64,000 nt of DNA from Rugosibacter aromaticivorans (GTDB taxonomy: Bacteria > Pseudomonadota > Gammaproteobacteria > Burkholderiales > Rhodocyclaceae): the NCBI RefSeq assembly GCF_000934545.1, contig NZ_CP010554.1, forward strand, positions 2,790,001 through 2,854,000, given 5' to 3'. Shown piece after piece: positions 38,612 to 48,433 of this stretch; position 1 is the stretch's first letter, and every line of letters starts with the position of its first letter. The notes below the pieces were generated by a model. It worked only from the letters and a program-made list of their open reading frames with translations, searched no databases and had not been told where the DNA came from. Position numbers and translations under genes: made by a program.

Positions 38612-41214
38612 GCCTGGTCCTTTTTAGCCGCGATGGTCGCTTCCGTTTTCGCAAATTTCAGTGCCACGTCCAGTGTATCCATAAACTCGTTGACCTTGAT
38701 GGGTTTGGTGAGATAACGAAAGAATCCTGCCTCCAGACCTTTTTCGATATCGCGGGGCATGGCATTGGCACTGAGCGCAACCATCGGGATGTGGGCTGTT
38801 GCCGGGTCTTCCGCCAGGATTTTCAGCGCCTTGATACCGCTGATGCCCGGCAGATTGATGTCCATCAGGATGACATCCGGCCGGGAAGCGCGCGCCATCT
38901 CGATGCCGCGGTTGCCGTCCCTGGCACTCAGCAAGCGGATATCGGGCCGACGCGCAATGAGATCCTCGACCAGCATCAGATTAGCCGGGTTGTCCTCGAC
39001 ATAGAGCAGGGTGTGCAACTGCGCGTCGGCTTGGACTTGCGCCTCGTCGATAGCCGTGGGTTCGGCTGCGCCCACGGCAGCTTGTGGTTCAGCCATCAGG
39101 TTCAATTCGATCCAGAACACGCTGCCCTTGCCAACGGTGCTTTCCACGCCGATGACACCCCCCATCAGTTCGACCAGCCGTTTGGTCACCACCAGGCCGA
39201 TACCGGTGCCTTCCTCCGTGCTGGCCGCCTCCTTGCCGAGACGATTGAACGGCTGGAAAAGCTGCGCAAGCTGTTCCGGAGTCAATCCTTCGCCGGTGTC
39301 CTCGACACGAATGTGAATACGTCCCGGGGTGCTCGCGATGCAGTCCACGACGACCGATCCGCCCACCGTGTTGTATTTGATCGCGTTGGAAAGAAGATTG
39401 ATGAGCGCCTGCTTCACCCGTGTCCGATCGGCGCTGACAAAGTAGGGAATTTCGAACGGGGTAAAGACCATGCTGATGCCGCGCTTTTGCGCCTGCGGTT
39501 CTACCATGGTCCGGCATTCGTGGATGATTTCGGCCAGCACTACCGGTTCCAGTGACAGCGACAGCTTGCCGGACTCGATCGCCGCGAGATCGAGTATTTC
39601 GTTGATCAGCTCGAGCAAGTACCACCCGGCCTTGAGAATCTGATCGATGCTGCGCCTCTGGGAGGACGTCGGTGGCGGAGAGCCGGATTCCATGACCTGG
39701 GCAAACCCGAGAATCGCACTCAGCGGCGTGCGCAACTCATGGCTCATGCTGGAAAGGAAATCCGATTTCGCGAGGTTGGCTCTTTCCGCCACGAACTTGG
39801 CGCTCTCCAGCTCGGCGTTCTTGTCCATCAATACCTGATCAAGCCGTGCCCGTTCTGCTTCGACCCGCTTGCGCGCGGTGATGTCACGCAAAATACCCGT
39901 GAAGTAACGCTGGCCACCCAGCCACATCTCGCTGACTGCTATCTCCAGCAGGAAAATGCTGCCATCCTTGCGCCGACCCACGACCTCGCGTCCGAGGCCT
40001 ATGGCGCGCGCCTCAGCGCTCGCACTATAATGCTCGAGGGAACCATTTCCACTGTGCTGGTTTCGACCAAGCTCGGGGATCAGCATGCTGAAGTTTTGTC
40101 CGATGAGCTCTGCTGCGGTATAGCCAAACATTCGCTCAGCGGCCGGGTTAACTGTCTCGACGATGCCGCCGCGCGCATGGAGGGTGATGACGCCGTCCAC
40201 CACGGTATTGAGAATCGTCTGGATCAGCGCGGCACTGTCGCGCAAGGCCTGCTGCGTTGCATATTCCCCGGTGACATCGCGGAACACCAGCACGGCGCCG
40301 ATCACTTGATCGTCGCGGTCGCGAATCGGCGCACAACTGTCGGCAATATCGCACTCGCTACCATCGCGTGCAATCAGTACGGTGTGGTTAGCCAGGCCCT
40401 GTATCGTGCCATGCGCCAAGGTTTCCATTACCGGGATAGTGGCGGGTTGTCGGGTCTCTTTGTTGACAATGGGAAAAATCTCGTCCACCAGGCGGCCGGT
40501 GGCTTCTGCCTGCGTCCAACCGGTGAGTTTTTCGGCCAGGGGATTCAGGAGTGTCACATGCGCTCTGGCATCGGTGGCGATCACTGCATCGCCGATCGAG
40601 TTGAGCGTCACTGCAAGCTTTTCCTCGCTGTCCCGCAAGGTAACGTTGGCCCGCTGTAGTTGTTTATTCGTCTCTTCCTGAATCTCGAGCAAATGCTGCC
40701 GATCAGCTTCGACCTGCTTGCGCGCGGTATTATCGGTGCCGATCAACAGATAGCCGATGATGGCGTTTTGAGCGTCGCGCAGCGCCGTGACCGACACCAC
40801 CGCCGGAAAGCGACTGCCGTCCTTGCGAATATAGGTCAGCTCGCAGATGTCCTCAATACCGCGCGAGGCCTTGAACACCAAGGCCTCGAAGCCCGGCGTA
40901 ATCGGAGTGCCGAGTTCCAGACTGAGTGCTTCCGCGCGAGTGATCACTTCCTGCGGATCGGAAATGTCGGTCGGGGTGATCTTGTTCAGGACATCGGCGG
41001 CCGCATAGCCCAGCATGCGCTCGGCACCGACATTGAAAATCTGAATCACGCCCTTCTCGTCGGTAGCGATACTCGAAAAGTTGGCGCTGTTGAGAATCGC
41101 GTTCTGCAAGGCGCCCGTTTTAAGCAAGGCTTCCTGGCGCCGCACTTCGGCGATGCCGCCCACCGCCTCGCCGGTATTGTCAGCAAGGGTGGAACTGTTT
41201 CCTGTTTCGGACAT
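38608..41214 (-). CDS. Hybrid sensor histidine kinase with three PAS domains
   Basis: About 868 residues, no membrane helices, so likely cytosolic. Three PAS domains occupy roughly 40-440, then a HisKA domain with the phospho-acceptor His in SDFLSSMSHELRTPLSAILG, a HATPase domain (INLLSNAIKYNTVGGSVVVD, VEDTGEGLTPEQLAQLF, GTGIGLVVTKRLVELM) and a C-terminal receiver (LLYVEDNPANLMLVEDLIA, DVILMDINLPGISGIKAL). It heads an operon with the response regulator and the Crp-like regulator. I chose ATG at 41214; the frame is open to 41298. Palindromic motif a lies 149 bases upstream. Confidence 0.9.
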   Translation of the reverse strand: MSETGNSSTLADNTGEAVGGIAEVRRQEALLKTGALQNAILNSANFSSIATDEKGVIQIFNVGAERMLGYAAADVLNKITPTDISDPQEVITRAEALSLELGTPITPGFEALVFKASRGIEDICELTYIRKDGSRFPAVVSVTALRDAQNAIIGYLLIGTDNTARKQVEADRQHLLEIQEETNKQLQRANVTLRDSEEKLAVTLNSIGDAVIATDARAHVTLLNPLAEKLTGWTQAEATGRLVDEIFPIVNKETRQPATIPVMETLAHGTIQGLANHTVLIARDGSECDIADSCAPIRDRDDQVIGAVLVFRDVTGEYATQQALRDSAALIQTILNTVVDGVITLHARGGIVETVNPAAERMFGYTAAELIGQNFSMLIPELGRNQHSGNGSLEHYSASAEARAIGLGREVVGRRKDGSIFLLEIAVSEMWLGGQRYFTGILRDITARKRVEAERARLDQVLMDKNAELESAKFVAERANLAKSDFLSSMSHELRTPLSAILGFAQVMESGSPPPTSSQRRSIDQILKAGWYLLELINEILDLAAIESGKLSLSLEPVVLAEIIHECRTMVEPQAQKRGISMVFTPFEIPYFVSADRTRVKQALINLLSNAIKYNTVGGSVVVDCIASTPGRIHIRVEDTGEGLTPEQLAQLFQPFNRLGKEAASTEEGTGIGLVVTKRLVELMGGVIGVESTVGKGSVFWIELNLMAEPQAAVGAAEPTAIDEAQVQADAQLHTLLYVEDNPANLMLVEDLIARRPDIRLLSARDGNRGIEMARASRPDVILMDINLPGISGIKALKILAEDPATAHIPMVALSANAMPRDIEKGLEAGFFRYLTKPIKVNEFMDTLDVALKFAKTEATIAAKKDQA

Positions 41215-41362
41215 GGCTGATTTCCGTGAAAAACGTACAACGATCCGGAGGGAGAGCTGCGCTTGTCGGGCCGGCAACAGGAGATTGCGGGCCTCCACAG
41301 TCGGATAAAAACCGTGCCTCTCCAGAGGTGAATGTGGATCATCACGGTCTTTCCGGCGGACG

Positions 41363-41383
41363 TCTGTGTGCTAACGCACACAA
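41363..41383 (-). promoter_or_regulatory. Shared palindromic motif, site a (upstream of the hybrid kinase operon)
   Basis: The plus strand reads CTGTGTGCTAACGCACACAA from 41364. The inner TGTGTGC-TAAC-GCACACA is a near-perfect inverted repeat. It lies 149 bases before the kinase start. This is the only clear structure in the 344-base gap 41215-41558. Confidence 0.6.
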
Positions 41384-41558
41384 GCCGGTCAATAATACCC
41401 CCATTCGCCTAACCCAGCGGATTTGCTGGGTCAGCGTAGCAAGTTTAAGCGCGCCAATTGCCCTTACCCCGTCGCCTGAAGGAAAGCGTTACGTTGCAGT
41501 ACCGGCAGCAGCCAAGAGGGCACCACCGCCGCGCATGCCGAATATCCCCAGAGAAAAC

Positions 41559-41856
<298 letters not shown>

Positions 41857-41943
41857 TGATTGTTTGATGAAAACCGCTCATCTGGACAGATTTGCGGCCA
41901 CTAAGAGGTTGCAATTGCAAAGTACACCGCATACGCATGCAGT

Positions 41944-41962
41944 TCTGTGCGCCAGCACACAA
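41944..41962 (-). promoter_or_regulatory. Shared palindromic motif, site b (upstream of the collagen-like lipoprotein)
   Basis: The plus strand reads TCTGTGCGCCAGCACACAA, two bases shorter in the centre than sites a, d and f. It lies 101 bases before the lipoprotein start. Confidence 0.6.
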
Positions 41963-42071
41963 TATTTCCGGAAAGAATGATGGGCGGCAGTTTTATATTG
42001 TCGCCCGCTGGTTCTTTTCCTCCCTGAAGGCAATTAAAAGCAATTGGCGGATCGAGGCTCTCGGTTTATGC

Positions 42072-44072
42072 TCAGTTCCGATGGTCTGTTTTTTTGTTCT
42101 CTGAATGCGGCAAGGCCTTTGCATCCCGGACCAGTTGTCCGCAATCGCTGTCTTTTCCCGGACCGGCGTCGATCAATGGAATCAGTGCAAGCAGCGGATT
42201 AACCATGCCCAGCGCAATCGCGCCGATCCCGCGCGCGGCTATGCGCCCCTTGTCGACTTTGACATCGGACTTGGCAAAGCTGCCGCGTACGTAGATCGGG
42301 CTGCGCAACGCCACGGGACTGGTGTACTTCGTTTTCTGATTGAGCGTCAGATCCAACGTCTCCTGTCCCAGATCGATACTGCCTGTGCCGATGATCGTGG
42401 TGACCTCGGTATCAAAGATCAGCGCGTCGGCGTGCATGATGCCTTCCCCGACCTCGAAGTCGGCCACCCCGCAACGCAACTTGACGAGCTTGTCGCCGGT
42501 CACTTTCAGCTCCAGCATTTCCCAGAGATGCAGGCCGACTTTTTCCATCATCAACTTGCTGATCCAGCCGCCGTCAACAACCAGTCCCACCTTGCCGGTA
42601 GAACTCGCAAGCATGCCTCCCACCGAGTTGCCTTTCCCCGCGAGATCGAATTCGCCGTTGATCTGGCCCATGCTGGCCTGGCTCAGTTCGATAGTCGGAA
42701 ACAGCTTGGCAATGAGAATTTTTCTTGCCCGCACCTGGGCGTGCGCCCGGATCGGATCCTTACGTCCATCCAGCGAAATCACAGCGCTGATGTGGCCGCC
42801 GGCCACGCCGAAATTGAGCGGATCGAGCGTCAGCACGGAATCGCGCAAGCTCAAATGAACAATGAGGTCTTCCAGCAGCAGATCCTTGGCGCGGCGGATG
42901 GTCCTGGCCTTCAGTGTCACCTCCGCGTCGACGCTGTCCCAGCGGTCGATCTTGAACGGCAGATCGGGCAGCACGCGTGCTTGCGCAGACGTGGACACGG
43001 CTGTTTGGGAAGACCATGAGGGTGCCTGTTTGACGGCTTGCAGACGGCCAGGCCTCGCACCTATCAACGGGCCAATATCCGCGAAATCGAGCGACTTGGA
43101 AACCATATCTGCTTTCATTGCCGGGCGTTTGCCGCCAGTATCGACCTGCAATGTGCCCGCAATATCGCTGCCCCCGGTTCGTCCCGAGAATTTTTCATAG
43201 CGCCACGTTCGCCCGCTGTGCACGATGTGCCCGTCAATCGCGTAAGCGTGCGTTTCCGGAAACACGATGCCGAGCAGCGGAAAAAGCTGCGCCAGACTCT
43301 CGCCGCGCAGGGCGAGGCGCATGTCCACCGCAGAAAACTTCAGCAGGCTGGTAATGGTGCCGTCGGCTTTCACGCCGGTGTGGCCAATGATGAGCTTGGC
43401 TTGCAGCGGATATGGCGTGCTTTCGTCGCGCAATCCAAGCACCGGCCCGCCGTTGCCGCGCGCCTTGAGCGGCAGACCCTTGTATTGCCCTTGCGCCGTG
43501 AAGGTAAGCCCTGCTCCAGCTGGCTGAGTGTTTAACGTCGAGAGCTCCGACCGAATGCTGGTCTTCTGCCCTGCATCGTCGTAGCCTAGCAGGCCATGGT
43601 CGAGCGTCAGGCGGTCGATCTGGATACGCGCCCCTTCGTCCTGTTGGTTGATGTCCAGCAGCCAGTTCTTTCGACCGCCGGTGCCTTGCTCCAGAAAAAC
43701 CACAGGCCGCTCGAGTCGCACCTCGGGAAAAATGATGTTTTGCCGGAGCAGTTGCGGCAAATCGATCACGATTTCCACCACATCGGCTGTGACCATCTGC
43801 TTTTCCCTGGCCCAATCCGGATTCGCGAACGTCACTGCGTCGGCGTGAATGCGCGGCAAAGGCCAGTCGAATGTCACCTTTAGTTCGCCGTTGATGGCCA
43901 ATACGCGACCGGTTTTCTCCGCCGTCATGCGCTCTATCGGGCCGCGCAGCCAGTTCCAGCCGAAAATTGCGATGAAAAGAACCCCCACCACGATAGGTGC
44001 AAGAAAAACCCCGGCAATCCATTTGAGCGAACGAGGCAATATCACAATATCATGGTGGCACGATCGAACCAC
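42072..44072 (-). CDS. AsmA-family envelope protein
   Basis: 666 residues. One N-terminal membrane helix (WIAGVFLAPIVVGVLFIAIF) is followed by the AsmA start region ITVxFDWPLPRI-like (GELKVTFDWPLPRIHADAVT) and a long periplasmic beta-rich part. The C-terminal AsmA repeat includes DFEVGEGIMHADALIFDTEV and GTGSIDLGQETLDLTLNQK. AsmA-like proteins are thought to form lipid-transport bridges between the two membranes. The start (GTG at 44072) is uncertain; other GTG/TTG codons follow within ten residues. A 49-codon ORF lies 88 bases upstream and may share its transcript. Confidence 0.85.
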   Translation of the reverse strand: MVRSCHHDIVILPRSLKWIAGVFLAPIVVGVLFIAIFGWNWLRGPIERMTAEKTGRVLAINGELKVTFDWPLPRIHADAVTFANPDWAREKQMVTADVVEIVIDLPQLLRQNIIFPEVRLERPVVFLEQGTGGRKNWLLDINQQDEGARIQIDRLTLDHGLLGYDDAGQKTSIRSELSTLNTQPAGAGLTFTAQGQYKGLPLKARGNGGPVLGLRDESTPYPLQAKLIIGHTGVKADGTITSLLKFSAVDMRLALRGESLAQLFPLLGIVFPETHAYAIDGHIVHSGRTWRYEKFSGRTGGSDIAGTLQVDTGGKRPAMKADMVSKSLDFADIGPLIGARPGRLQAVKQAPSWSSQTAVSTSAQARVLPDLPFKIDRWDSVDAEVTLKARTIRRAKDLLLEDLIVHLSLRDSVLTLDPLNFGVAGGHISAVISLDGRKDPIRAHAQVRARKILIAKLFPTIELSQASMGQINGEFDLAGKGNSVGGMLASSTGKVGLVVDGGWISKLMMEKVGLHLWEMLELKVTGDKLVKLRCGVADFEVGEGIMHADALIFDTEVTTIIGTGSIDLGQETLDLTLNQKTKYTSPVALRSPIYVRGSFAKSDVKVDKGRIAARGIGAIALGMVNPLLALIPLIDAGPGKDSDCGQLVRDAKALPHSENKKTDHRN

Positions 44073-44159
44073 CTCTGGCGGGACCGCAGGGTAGCCTGCT
44101 CAAGTTACTGCTTTGCTTTCCAGTTGCAATCGACACGATCACGTCGCCAATTGGCCCGC

Positions 44160-44309
44160 TCACTGCCATTCCAACAGCCTCTTCGGCAACGCTGCCAGAT
44201 GCCGCGCCAGCCCCGTGCCCAATAGGTGAGCGTCCAGTGTGCCTGTGATGGGGTCGCGGTTGACATGTTCCTCATTGGCTACAACTTGCCTCGTAACCAC
44301 TTCCGTCAT
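44160..44309 (-). CDS. Small protein (49 aa) with a DPITG motif
   Basis: The product begins MTEVVTRQVVANEEHVNRDP and ends AALPKRLLEWQ. The central DPITGTLDAHLLGTGLA resembles the DPITGxPGAHPVGTGxGA stretch of a larger proteobacterial glycine-zipper family, so this may be a shortened relative. The ribosome binding site is strong (GAAGGAGGACTGAAATG). Palindromic motif e lies 88 bases upstream. Confidence 0.5.
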   Translation of the reverse strand: MTEVVTRQVVANEEHVNRDPITGTLDAHLLGTGLARHLAALPKRLLEWQ

Positions 44310-44396
44310 TTCAGTCCTCCTTCGTCGATTGCCGGCGTTTCAAGTTGGCTGTTGCATGGTGACCCTGTGCACCCTTAACCCGGAGATCGTATTCGA

Positions 44397-44415
44397 TCGG
44401 TGCGCTCGCACACCC
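44397..44415 (-). promoter_or_regulatory. Shared palindromic motif, site e (weakest copy)
   Basis: The plus strand reads TCGGTGCGCTCGCACACCC, matching the 19-base form of the motif at about 14 positions. It lies 88 bases upstream of the small ORF that precedes asmA. Confidence 0.4.
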
Positions 44416-44433
44416 GCTCGCATACCTTATGCA

Positions 44434-44733
44434 TCATTTGTATGTTCGCTTCGAGTAAGCCGCCGTAACGCTTTCTTCACGGTGTTTGTTGCGCAGATAG
44501 ATCCACTGGCCGATGCCGGCAGCCACCAGCATCAACAGATTGGTTGTCACGAACACCCAATTGCCCAATAACCCGCTATAAATGACGAATCCGGTCGAAG
44601 CCGCCAGTTGCCCGACGAACAGCCACTTCGACAATCCCCGCGTACTCCGGTCACGCCATTCGGTAAAAACCTGGCGGCCGATAGTAAGCAACGACATGGC
44701 CGCGGCTGACCAACCGATCAATTCAGTCCACAT
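44434..44733 (-). CDS. Small PQ-loop / SemiSWEET-like membrane protein
   Basis: 99 residues with three membrane helices. RQVFTEWRDRSTRGLSKWLF holds a PQ-loop-type segment, followed by VGQLAASTGFVIYSGLLGNW and a third helix NLLMLVAAGIGQWIYL. SemiSWEETs dimerise to carry small sugars, but the usual Pro-Gln pair is not obvious here, so substrate and activity are unknown. It starts 18 bases after the 76-aa ORF upstream. Confidence 0.7.
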   Translation of the reverse strand: MWTELIGWSAAAMSLLTIGRQVFTEWRDRSTRGLSKWLFVGQLAASTGFVIYSGLLGNWVFVTTNLLMLVAAGIGQWIYLRNKHREESVTAAYSKRTYK

Positions 44734-44751
44734 GAGCGACGCGAAATTCGC

Positions 44752-44982
44752 TCAGTTCAGGATGCCAGTGCCAGGCGCGCACATGGCGTTGCGATACTTA
44801 CCATATCTGGTCGCGATCGCCATCGGCCAGGCATGCGAAAGGAGCAGGATTGAATTTCTTATCGCTTTTTTCTTGGTTGGCGGATGGTCGGTGCCTGTCG
44901 ATCCATCCTTTTTCCAGTCACCCGCCCGTGTTTTGCTATTGCTGCTGACGGCTGGCTGGCTGAATCCTTTTTTGAGCGTCAC
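44752..44982 (-). CDS. Small hydrophilic protein (76 aa), GTG start
   Basis: It opens VTLKKGFSQPAVSSNSKTRA, continues GDWKKDGSTGTDHPPTKKK and ends KYRNAMCAPGTGILN. No family is recognised. AGGAGG six bases before the GTG is a near-perfect ribosome binding site, the main support. A hydrophobic ORF on the opposite strand over the same bases has no such signal. It lies between the glycine-zipper gene and the PQ-loop gene in the same direction, so a three-gene transcript is possible. Confidence 0.5.
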   Translation of the reverse strand: MTLKKGFSQPAVSSNSKTRAGDWKKDGSTGTDHPPTKKKAIRNSILLLSHAWPMAIATRYGKYRNAMCAPGTGILN

Positions 44983-45073
44983 GATATTCCTCCTGTCTGC
45001 AGACTCAATTGGACGCGCTTTCCACCAGTCGCGGTGCTGCAACCGGATTGAAATCCGTCCAGTCTCCATCGCG

Positions 45074-45556
45074 TCATTCGCCATACGCCTCTTCGATATC
45101 CACCGCGCCTTCCGCGCGCAGGGTAGCGATCACGCGTTTTTCGTTCTCCGGTTTTGCAATACGCACCGATAACATGACGCCGCTCGAACGGCGTTCTGGC
45201 GCACGCGGCTTGCCATCATGATTGCCGAGCCCATCCAGCACACTGGCCAGCGACCCCACACAGGCGCCAGTCGCCGCGGCGGCAAGCGCGACCACCGGCC
45301 CACCCGATGTGCCGATCGTCCTGGCAGTGAGCCCTGCGGCAACGGCCGTGCTCGCCGCCGACTTGCCTGCACCTTTTGCACCTTCTGCACCAGGATCTTC
45401 ATCCTCGTCACCACCCACGACAAAAGCATCGTGCTGACCCGGCGGATTGTTGTGAAAAATGCAGATATCCGCAGTGTCGATATATTGCGCAATCAATGCC
45501 GAAACGGCGTCCGCGCCGTCTTTTGCCTGAAATCGCCCTGCGATGACTCGCTCCAT
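45074..45556 (-). CDS. Stress-type protein with glycine/alanine-rich membrane segment
   Basis: 160 residues from ATG at 45556 (open to 45574). MERVIAGRFQAKDGADAVSA and the C-terminal VMLSVRIAKPENEKRVIATL and RAEGAVDIEEAYGE resemble the two halves of a ferredoxin-like fold seen in general stress proteins that sense or line membranes. The middle is Gly/Ala-rich (TAVAAGLTARTIGTSGGPVV, ALAAAATGACVGSL), like a glycine zipper. Exact family unknown. Palindromic motif f lies 115 bases upstream. Confidence 0.7.
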   Translation of the reverse strand: MERVIAGRFQAKDGADAVSALIAQYIDTADICIFHNNPPGQHDAFVVGGDEDEDPGAEGAKGAGKSAASTAVAAGLTARTIGTSGGPVVALAAAATGACVGSLASVLDGLGNHDGKPRAPERRSSGVMLSVRIAKPENEKRVIATLRAEGAVDIEEAYGE

Positions 45557-45670
45557 TGCATTACCCTTTCGCACCGCAGCATTACATCAGCCAGATAAGA
45601 AATTTCAAGTAGTTGTCGATCTGCTCGACCCGGGCACCCGTGACAATGCTCCTCCACTCCAGCGCAATGT

Positions 45671-45691
45671 TCTGTTCGCTAGCCAACACAA
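45671..45691 (-). promoter_or_regulatory. Shared palindromic motif, site f
   Basis: The plus strand reads TCTGTTCGCTAGCCAACACA then A, differing from site d at two positions. It lies 115 bases before the glycine-zipper gene, and just 31 bases before (i.e. upstream-side of) the stop of the next gene in the array. Confidence 0.6.
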
Positions 45692-45701
45692 GGCGGATAA
45701 G

Positions 45702-47030
45702 TCACTGCTTTGACGCGGCCGGCTTCACGCGCCAGATGACATTGCCAATATCGTCCGCGACAAGTAGCGCGCCTGCCCTGTCCACCGCCACGCCTACGGG
45801 GCGGCCAAGAGCGTCACCCTGCGCATTGACAAAGCCGGTAAGTACGTCCTCGGGCGCCCCCACAGGGCGTCCATTGGCAAACGCTACGAATATGACTTTG
45901 TAGCCACTCCGCGGTTTGCGGTTCCACGAGCCATGCTGGCCGATGAACGCCCCGCCGGCATAGCGCTGCGGTAAAAGACTCCCACGATAGAACACCAGCC
46001 CGAGTGATGCGGTATGCGTGCCCAGCGCATAGTCAGGCGCAAGGGAACGAGCGACCAGATCGGGACGCTGGGGCTTCACCCGCGCATCGACGTGCTGGCC
46101 GTAATAGCTGTAAGGCCAGCCGTAGAAAGCGCCATCCTGCACCGACGTCATAAAGTCGGGAACCAGATCACTGCCAAGCTCGTCACGTTCATTCACCGCG
46201 GTCCAAAGCGTACCGCTTTGCGGCTGCCAATCAAGCCCGTTCGGATTGCGCAAACCCGAGGCAAACAGTCGCGAGCGGCCAGTTGCAGGATCGACCTCCA
46301 AGATGGCAGCGCGGTTGACCTCGTTCTCCATGCCATTTTCGCCCACATTGCTATTCGAGCCTACCGTCACATAGAGGCGCGAACCGTCGCGGTTGGCAAT
46401 GACATTCTTGGTCCAGTGATGGTTGATCGTGCCTGCAGGCAGATTGACGACTTTTACGCCGGGCGCGGTGATCTGCGTATCACCTATTTTGTAGGGGAAG
46501 CGCATGATCGAATCGGTGTTGGCCACATAGAAGGCGCTGCCGACGAGCGCCATGCCAAAAGGCGAATTTAATCCGCTCAGGAAGACGGTTCGCGTCTCCG
46601 CAATACCATCCCCGTCCGTGTCACGCAACAGCGTAATGCGGTCGGCGCTAGGAGTTGCGGCACCTGCGCGTTTCATCACCAGCCTCATGATCCAGCCCTT
46701 GATGCCTTTGCCGTCTTCGGGCTTGAGCGGGGCATTGGTTTCGGCAACCAGCACATCGCCGTTGGGAAGGACATAGAGCCAACGGGGGTGATCGAGGCCA
46801 GCCGCGTAGGCATTCACCTCAAGCCCGGCTGCAGCCACCGGCGTCGCCCCGGCTGGCCAGCCCTTGGCCGGGGCAATGTGTACCGTCGGTATGAGCGTCG
46901 GATGCGGCGGCGGCAGGGTGGGATAGGGGCCGACACCGGCGTTCTGCGACAACGTCGCCACTTCGCCGCAGCCGACGAGATTCAGCATCAGAAAAATGGC
47001 CAGTAGAAAGAATGCGATGAGCTTGTGCAT
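45702..47030 (-). CDS. Sorbosone/glucose-dehydrogenase-like beta-propeller lipoprotein
   Basis: 442 residues. A lipoprotein signal ([18 protein letters not shown], Cys at about 20) is followed by a six-bladed propeller as in PQQ-dependent soluble glucose dehydrogenases and L-sorbosone dehydrogenases: [60 protein letters not shown] and [20 protein letters not shown]. It probably oxidises a sugar or aldose in the periplasm with PQQ; substrate unknown. ATG at 47030 is chosen over a TTG at 47051. Motif c lies 93 bases upstream. Confidence 0.83.
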   Translation of the reverse strand: MHKLIAFFLLAIFLMLNLVGCGEVATLSQNAGVGPYPTLPPPHPTLIPTVHIAPAKGWPAGATPVAAAGLEVNAYAAGLDHPRWLYVLPNGDVLVAETNAPLKPEDGKGIKGWIMRLVMKRAGAATPSADRITLLRDTDGDGIAETRTVFLSGLNSPFGMALVGSAFYVANTDSIMRFPYKIGDTQITAPGVKVVNLPAGTINHHWTKNVIANRDGSRLYVTVGSNSNVGENGMENEVNRAAILEVDPATGRSRLFASGLRNPNGLDWQPQSGTLWTAVNERDELGSDLVPDFMTSVQDGAFYGWPYSYYGQHVDARVKPQRPDLVARSLAPDYALGTHTASLGLVFYRGSLLPQRYAGGAFIGQHGSWNRKPRSGYKVIFVAFANGRPVGAPEDVLTGFVNAQGDALGRPVGVAVDRAGALLVADDIGNVIWRVKPAASKQ

Positions 47031-47122
47031 CAGGATTTGGAATTCCCGCAACGCGATTGCCGTTGCCGGGTTTACCTATTTTGTATGTCGATCACGCATG
47101 ATCTACCGCAGCACAGGTCCGG

Positions 47123-47141
47123 TCTGTGCGTCAAAACACAA
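47123..47141 (-). promoter_or_regulatory. Shared palindromic motif, site c
   Basis: The plus strand reads TCTGTGCGTCAAAACACAA. It lies 93 bases before the sorbosone-dehydrogenase-like gene. The outer CTGTG/ACACA half-sites are kept; the centre is less symmetric. Confidence 0.5.
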
Positions 47142-47201
47142 ATGCCGCTCATCGGCAAGACCAGGCAGGCAAGCGGGCGGAGGACAGCCCTGTATCCAGG
47201 T

Positions 47202-47456
47202 TTATTGTTTCTGCGCGACCACCCGGCCTGCCGTGTTCACGAATACCCGGTAGCGGCTGCCGTCCTTGCATGACGCGATGTGGTCGTTGTCCGCTTGCCG
47301 TTTTGCACTGATGACCTGGCCGCATGGCAAGCCCAGCAGCATGATGACGGATGTCAGGTCCTTGAGCAGAGCAGTGTCGTCTGCGGCCGACGATGGTCCT
47401 GCGAAGAACACCGTGAGCGCGAATATTAAGGCCGAAGCCCGGGCAGGTGTGGTCAA
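47202..47456 (-). CDS. Small exported protein (84 aa), function unknown
   Basis: A signal peptide (ARASALIFALTVFFAGPSSAA) is followed by a compact domain with DDTALLKDLTSVIMLLGLPC, ASCKDGSRYRVFVNTAGRVV. Two Cys (in GLPCG and ASCKDG) may form a disulfide. I have seen this layout as an uncharacterised proteobacterial family but cannot name a function. It begins with TTG, supported by AGGAG six bases upstream, 15 bases after the preceding gene, so the two form an operon. Confidence 0.7.
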   Translation of the reverse strand: MTTPARASALIFALTVFFAGPSSAADDTALLKDLTSVIMLLGLPCGQVISAKRQADNDHIASCKDGSRYRVFVNTAGRVVAQKQ

Positions 47457-47471
47457 AACGCTCTCCTTGGG

Positions 47472-48200
47472 TCAGGTTATTGAATTGAATTTTACCGGAT
47501 CCGCGAGGATGCCCCAGATCGCTTCGCGCGACCCTGAGATCGTGCGGGCCAGGGATGGATCACTGTTCTGGACGAGGGCAAGCACCTTGAGGACCAGCAT
47601 GTCGTAGGGTTGCCGCAGTGAGGCGACACTGGTCTTCTGCCCGCTCTGGTAATGTGCCCGGAACTGTTTCAGCAGATCGTCCATCTGGTTCTTGAGCGCA
47701 AGCTTGGTGAACACGCCGATGGCATTGGTGTCCCGTAGCCGCGCCTTCAGAGCCGCCACATCCAGCGGCGGCTCCAGCTTCCTGGCAACGGGAAGCGTAT
47801 CCTCATTCTTCCGTGGCTGATCAATGGTCACCGGAGAGATGAAAACCTTTGCAGGCGTTTTGGCGAGCGGAGGAGCGGCCTTGGCGGCTCTCCGGCTCCA
47901 AGGCTGCGTCGGCGCACCGGCCACCGGTTCGACTCCGATGGCCTCGCCGCTAATCATCACGGGCTGGCGCAGCCCGGCAGGGGGCGCCGCCAACGCGACG
48001 GTCGCTTCCTCTCTTGCTTCGGACCGAAGCGGCTCGGCCGCGACGGCTCGGTCCTGGTTCGATCCGTCCAAGGACAGATCGGCTACCACGGGTCCTGTTT
48101 GTGTCATCACGCTCGGCGGCACCTCTTTTACCGCAGCGCAACCTGCCGCCAGAGAGAAGAAGAGAATTCCGATAATACGCACTGCAGGTTGAACAAGCAC
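47472..48200 (-). CDS. Putative lipoprotein, function unknown
   Basis: 242 residues. The signal peptide ends at the lipobox LAAGC (Cys21). A long low-complexity Ala/Pro/Glu-rich part (about 22-145) leads to a helical C-terminal domain (DVAALKARLRDTNAIGVFTK to GSREAIWGILADPVKFNSIT). No family is recognised. GTG at 48200 has GGGAG five bases upstream. First of a two-gene operon with the small exported protein. The 233-base gap before it (48201-48433) shows no copy of the palindromic motif. Confidence 0.7.
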   Translation of the reverse strand: MLVQPAVRIIGILFFSLAAGCAAVKEVPPSVMTQTGPVVADLSLDGSNQDRAVAAEPLRSEAREEATVALAAPPAGLRQPVMISGEAIGVEPVAGAPTQPWSRRAAKAAPPLAKTPAKVFISPVTIDQPRKNEDTLPVARKLEPPLDVAALKARLRDTNAIGVFTKLALKNQMDDLLKQFRAHYQSGQKTSVASLRQPYDMLVLKVLALVQNSDPSLARTISGSREAIWGILADPVKFNSIT

Positions 48201-48433
48201 TTTGGCTCCCGGTTTGGCGTGGCTGTCATACTTACGTACGGCTGAAATTGGAGAGATCTTTGCTAGCTATTGCGCTCGGATTGTCTCGATGCGTGCTACT
48301 AGTTCTGGCTCGACTGGCAACTGTTGTATGCACATATTCCGCTTCACCGGGAATCATCCTCGAAGTAGCGTAGATCGCCAAGATGGGCCATGTCTGCCGC
48401 AAGCTCATTTTGCTCAACTCTTTGCACCACAGT

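Noticed and set aside
44582..45172. Hydrophobic plus-strand frame containing FLIAFFLVGGWSVPVDPSFF
   Set aside because: No ribosome binding site, and the opposite strand has a GTG start with a near-perfect AGGAGG. Hydrophobic antisense frames are expected opposite Lys/Glu-rich ones.
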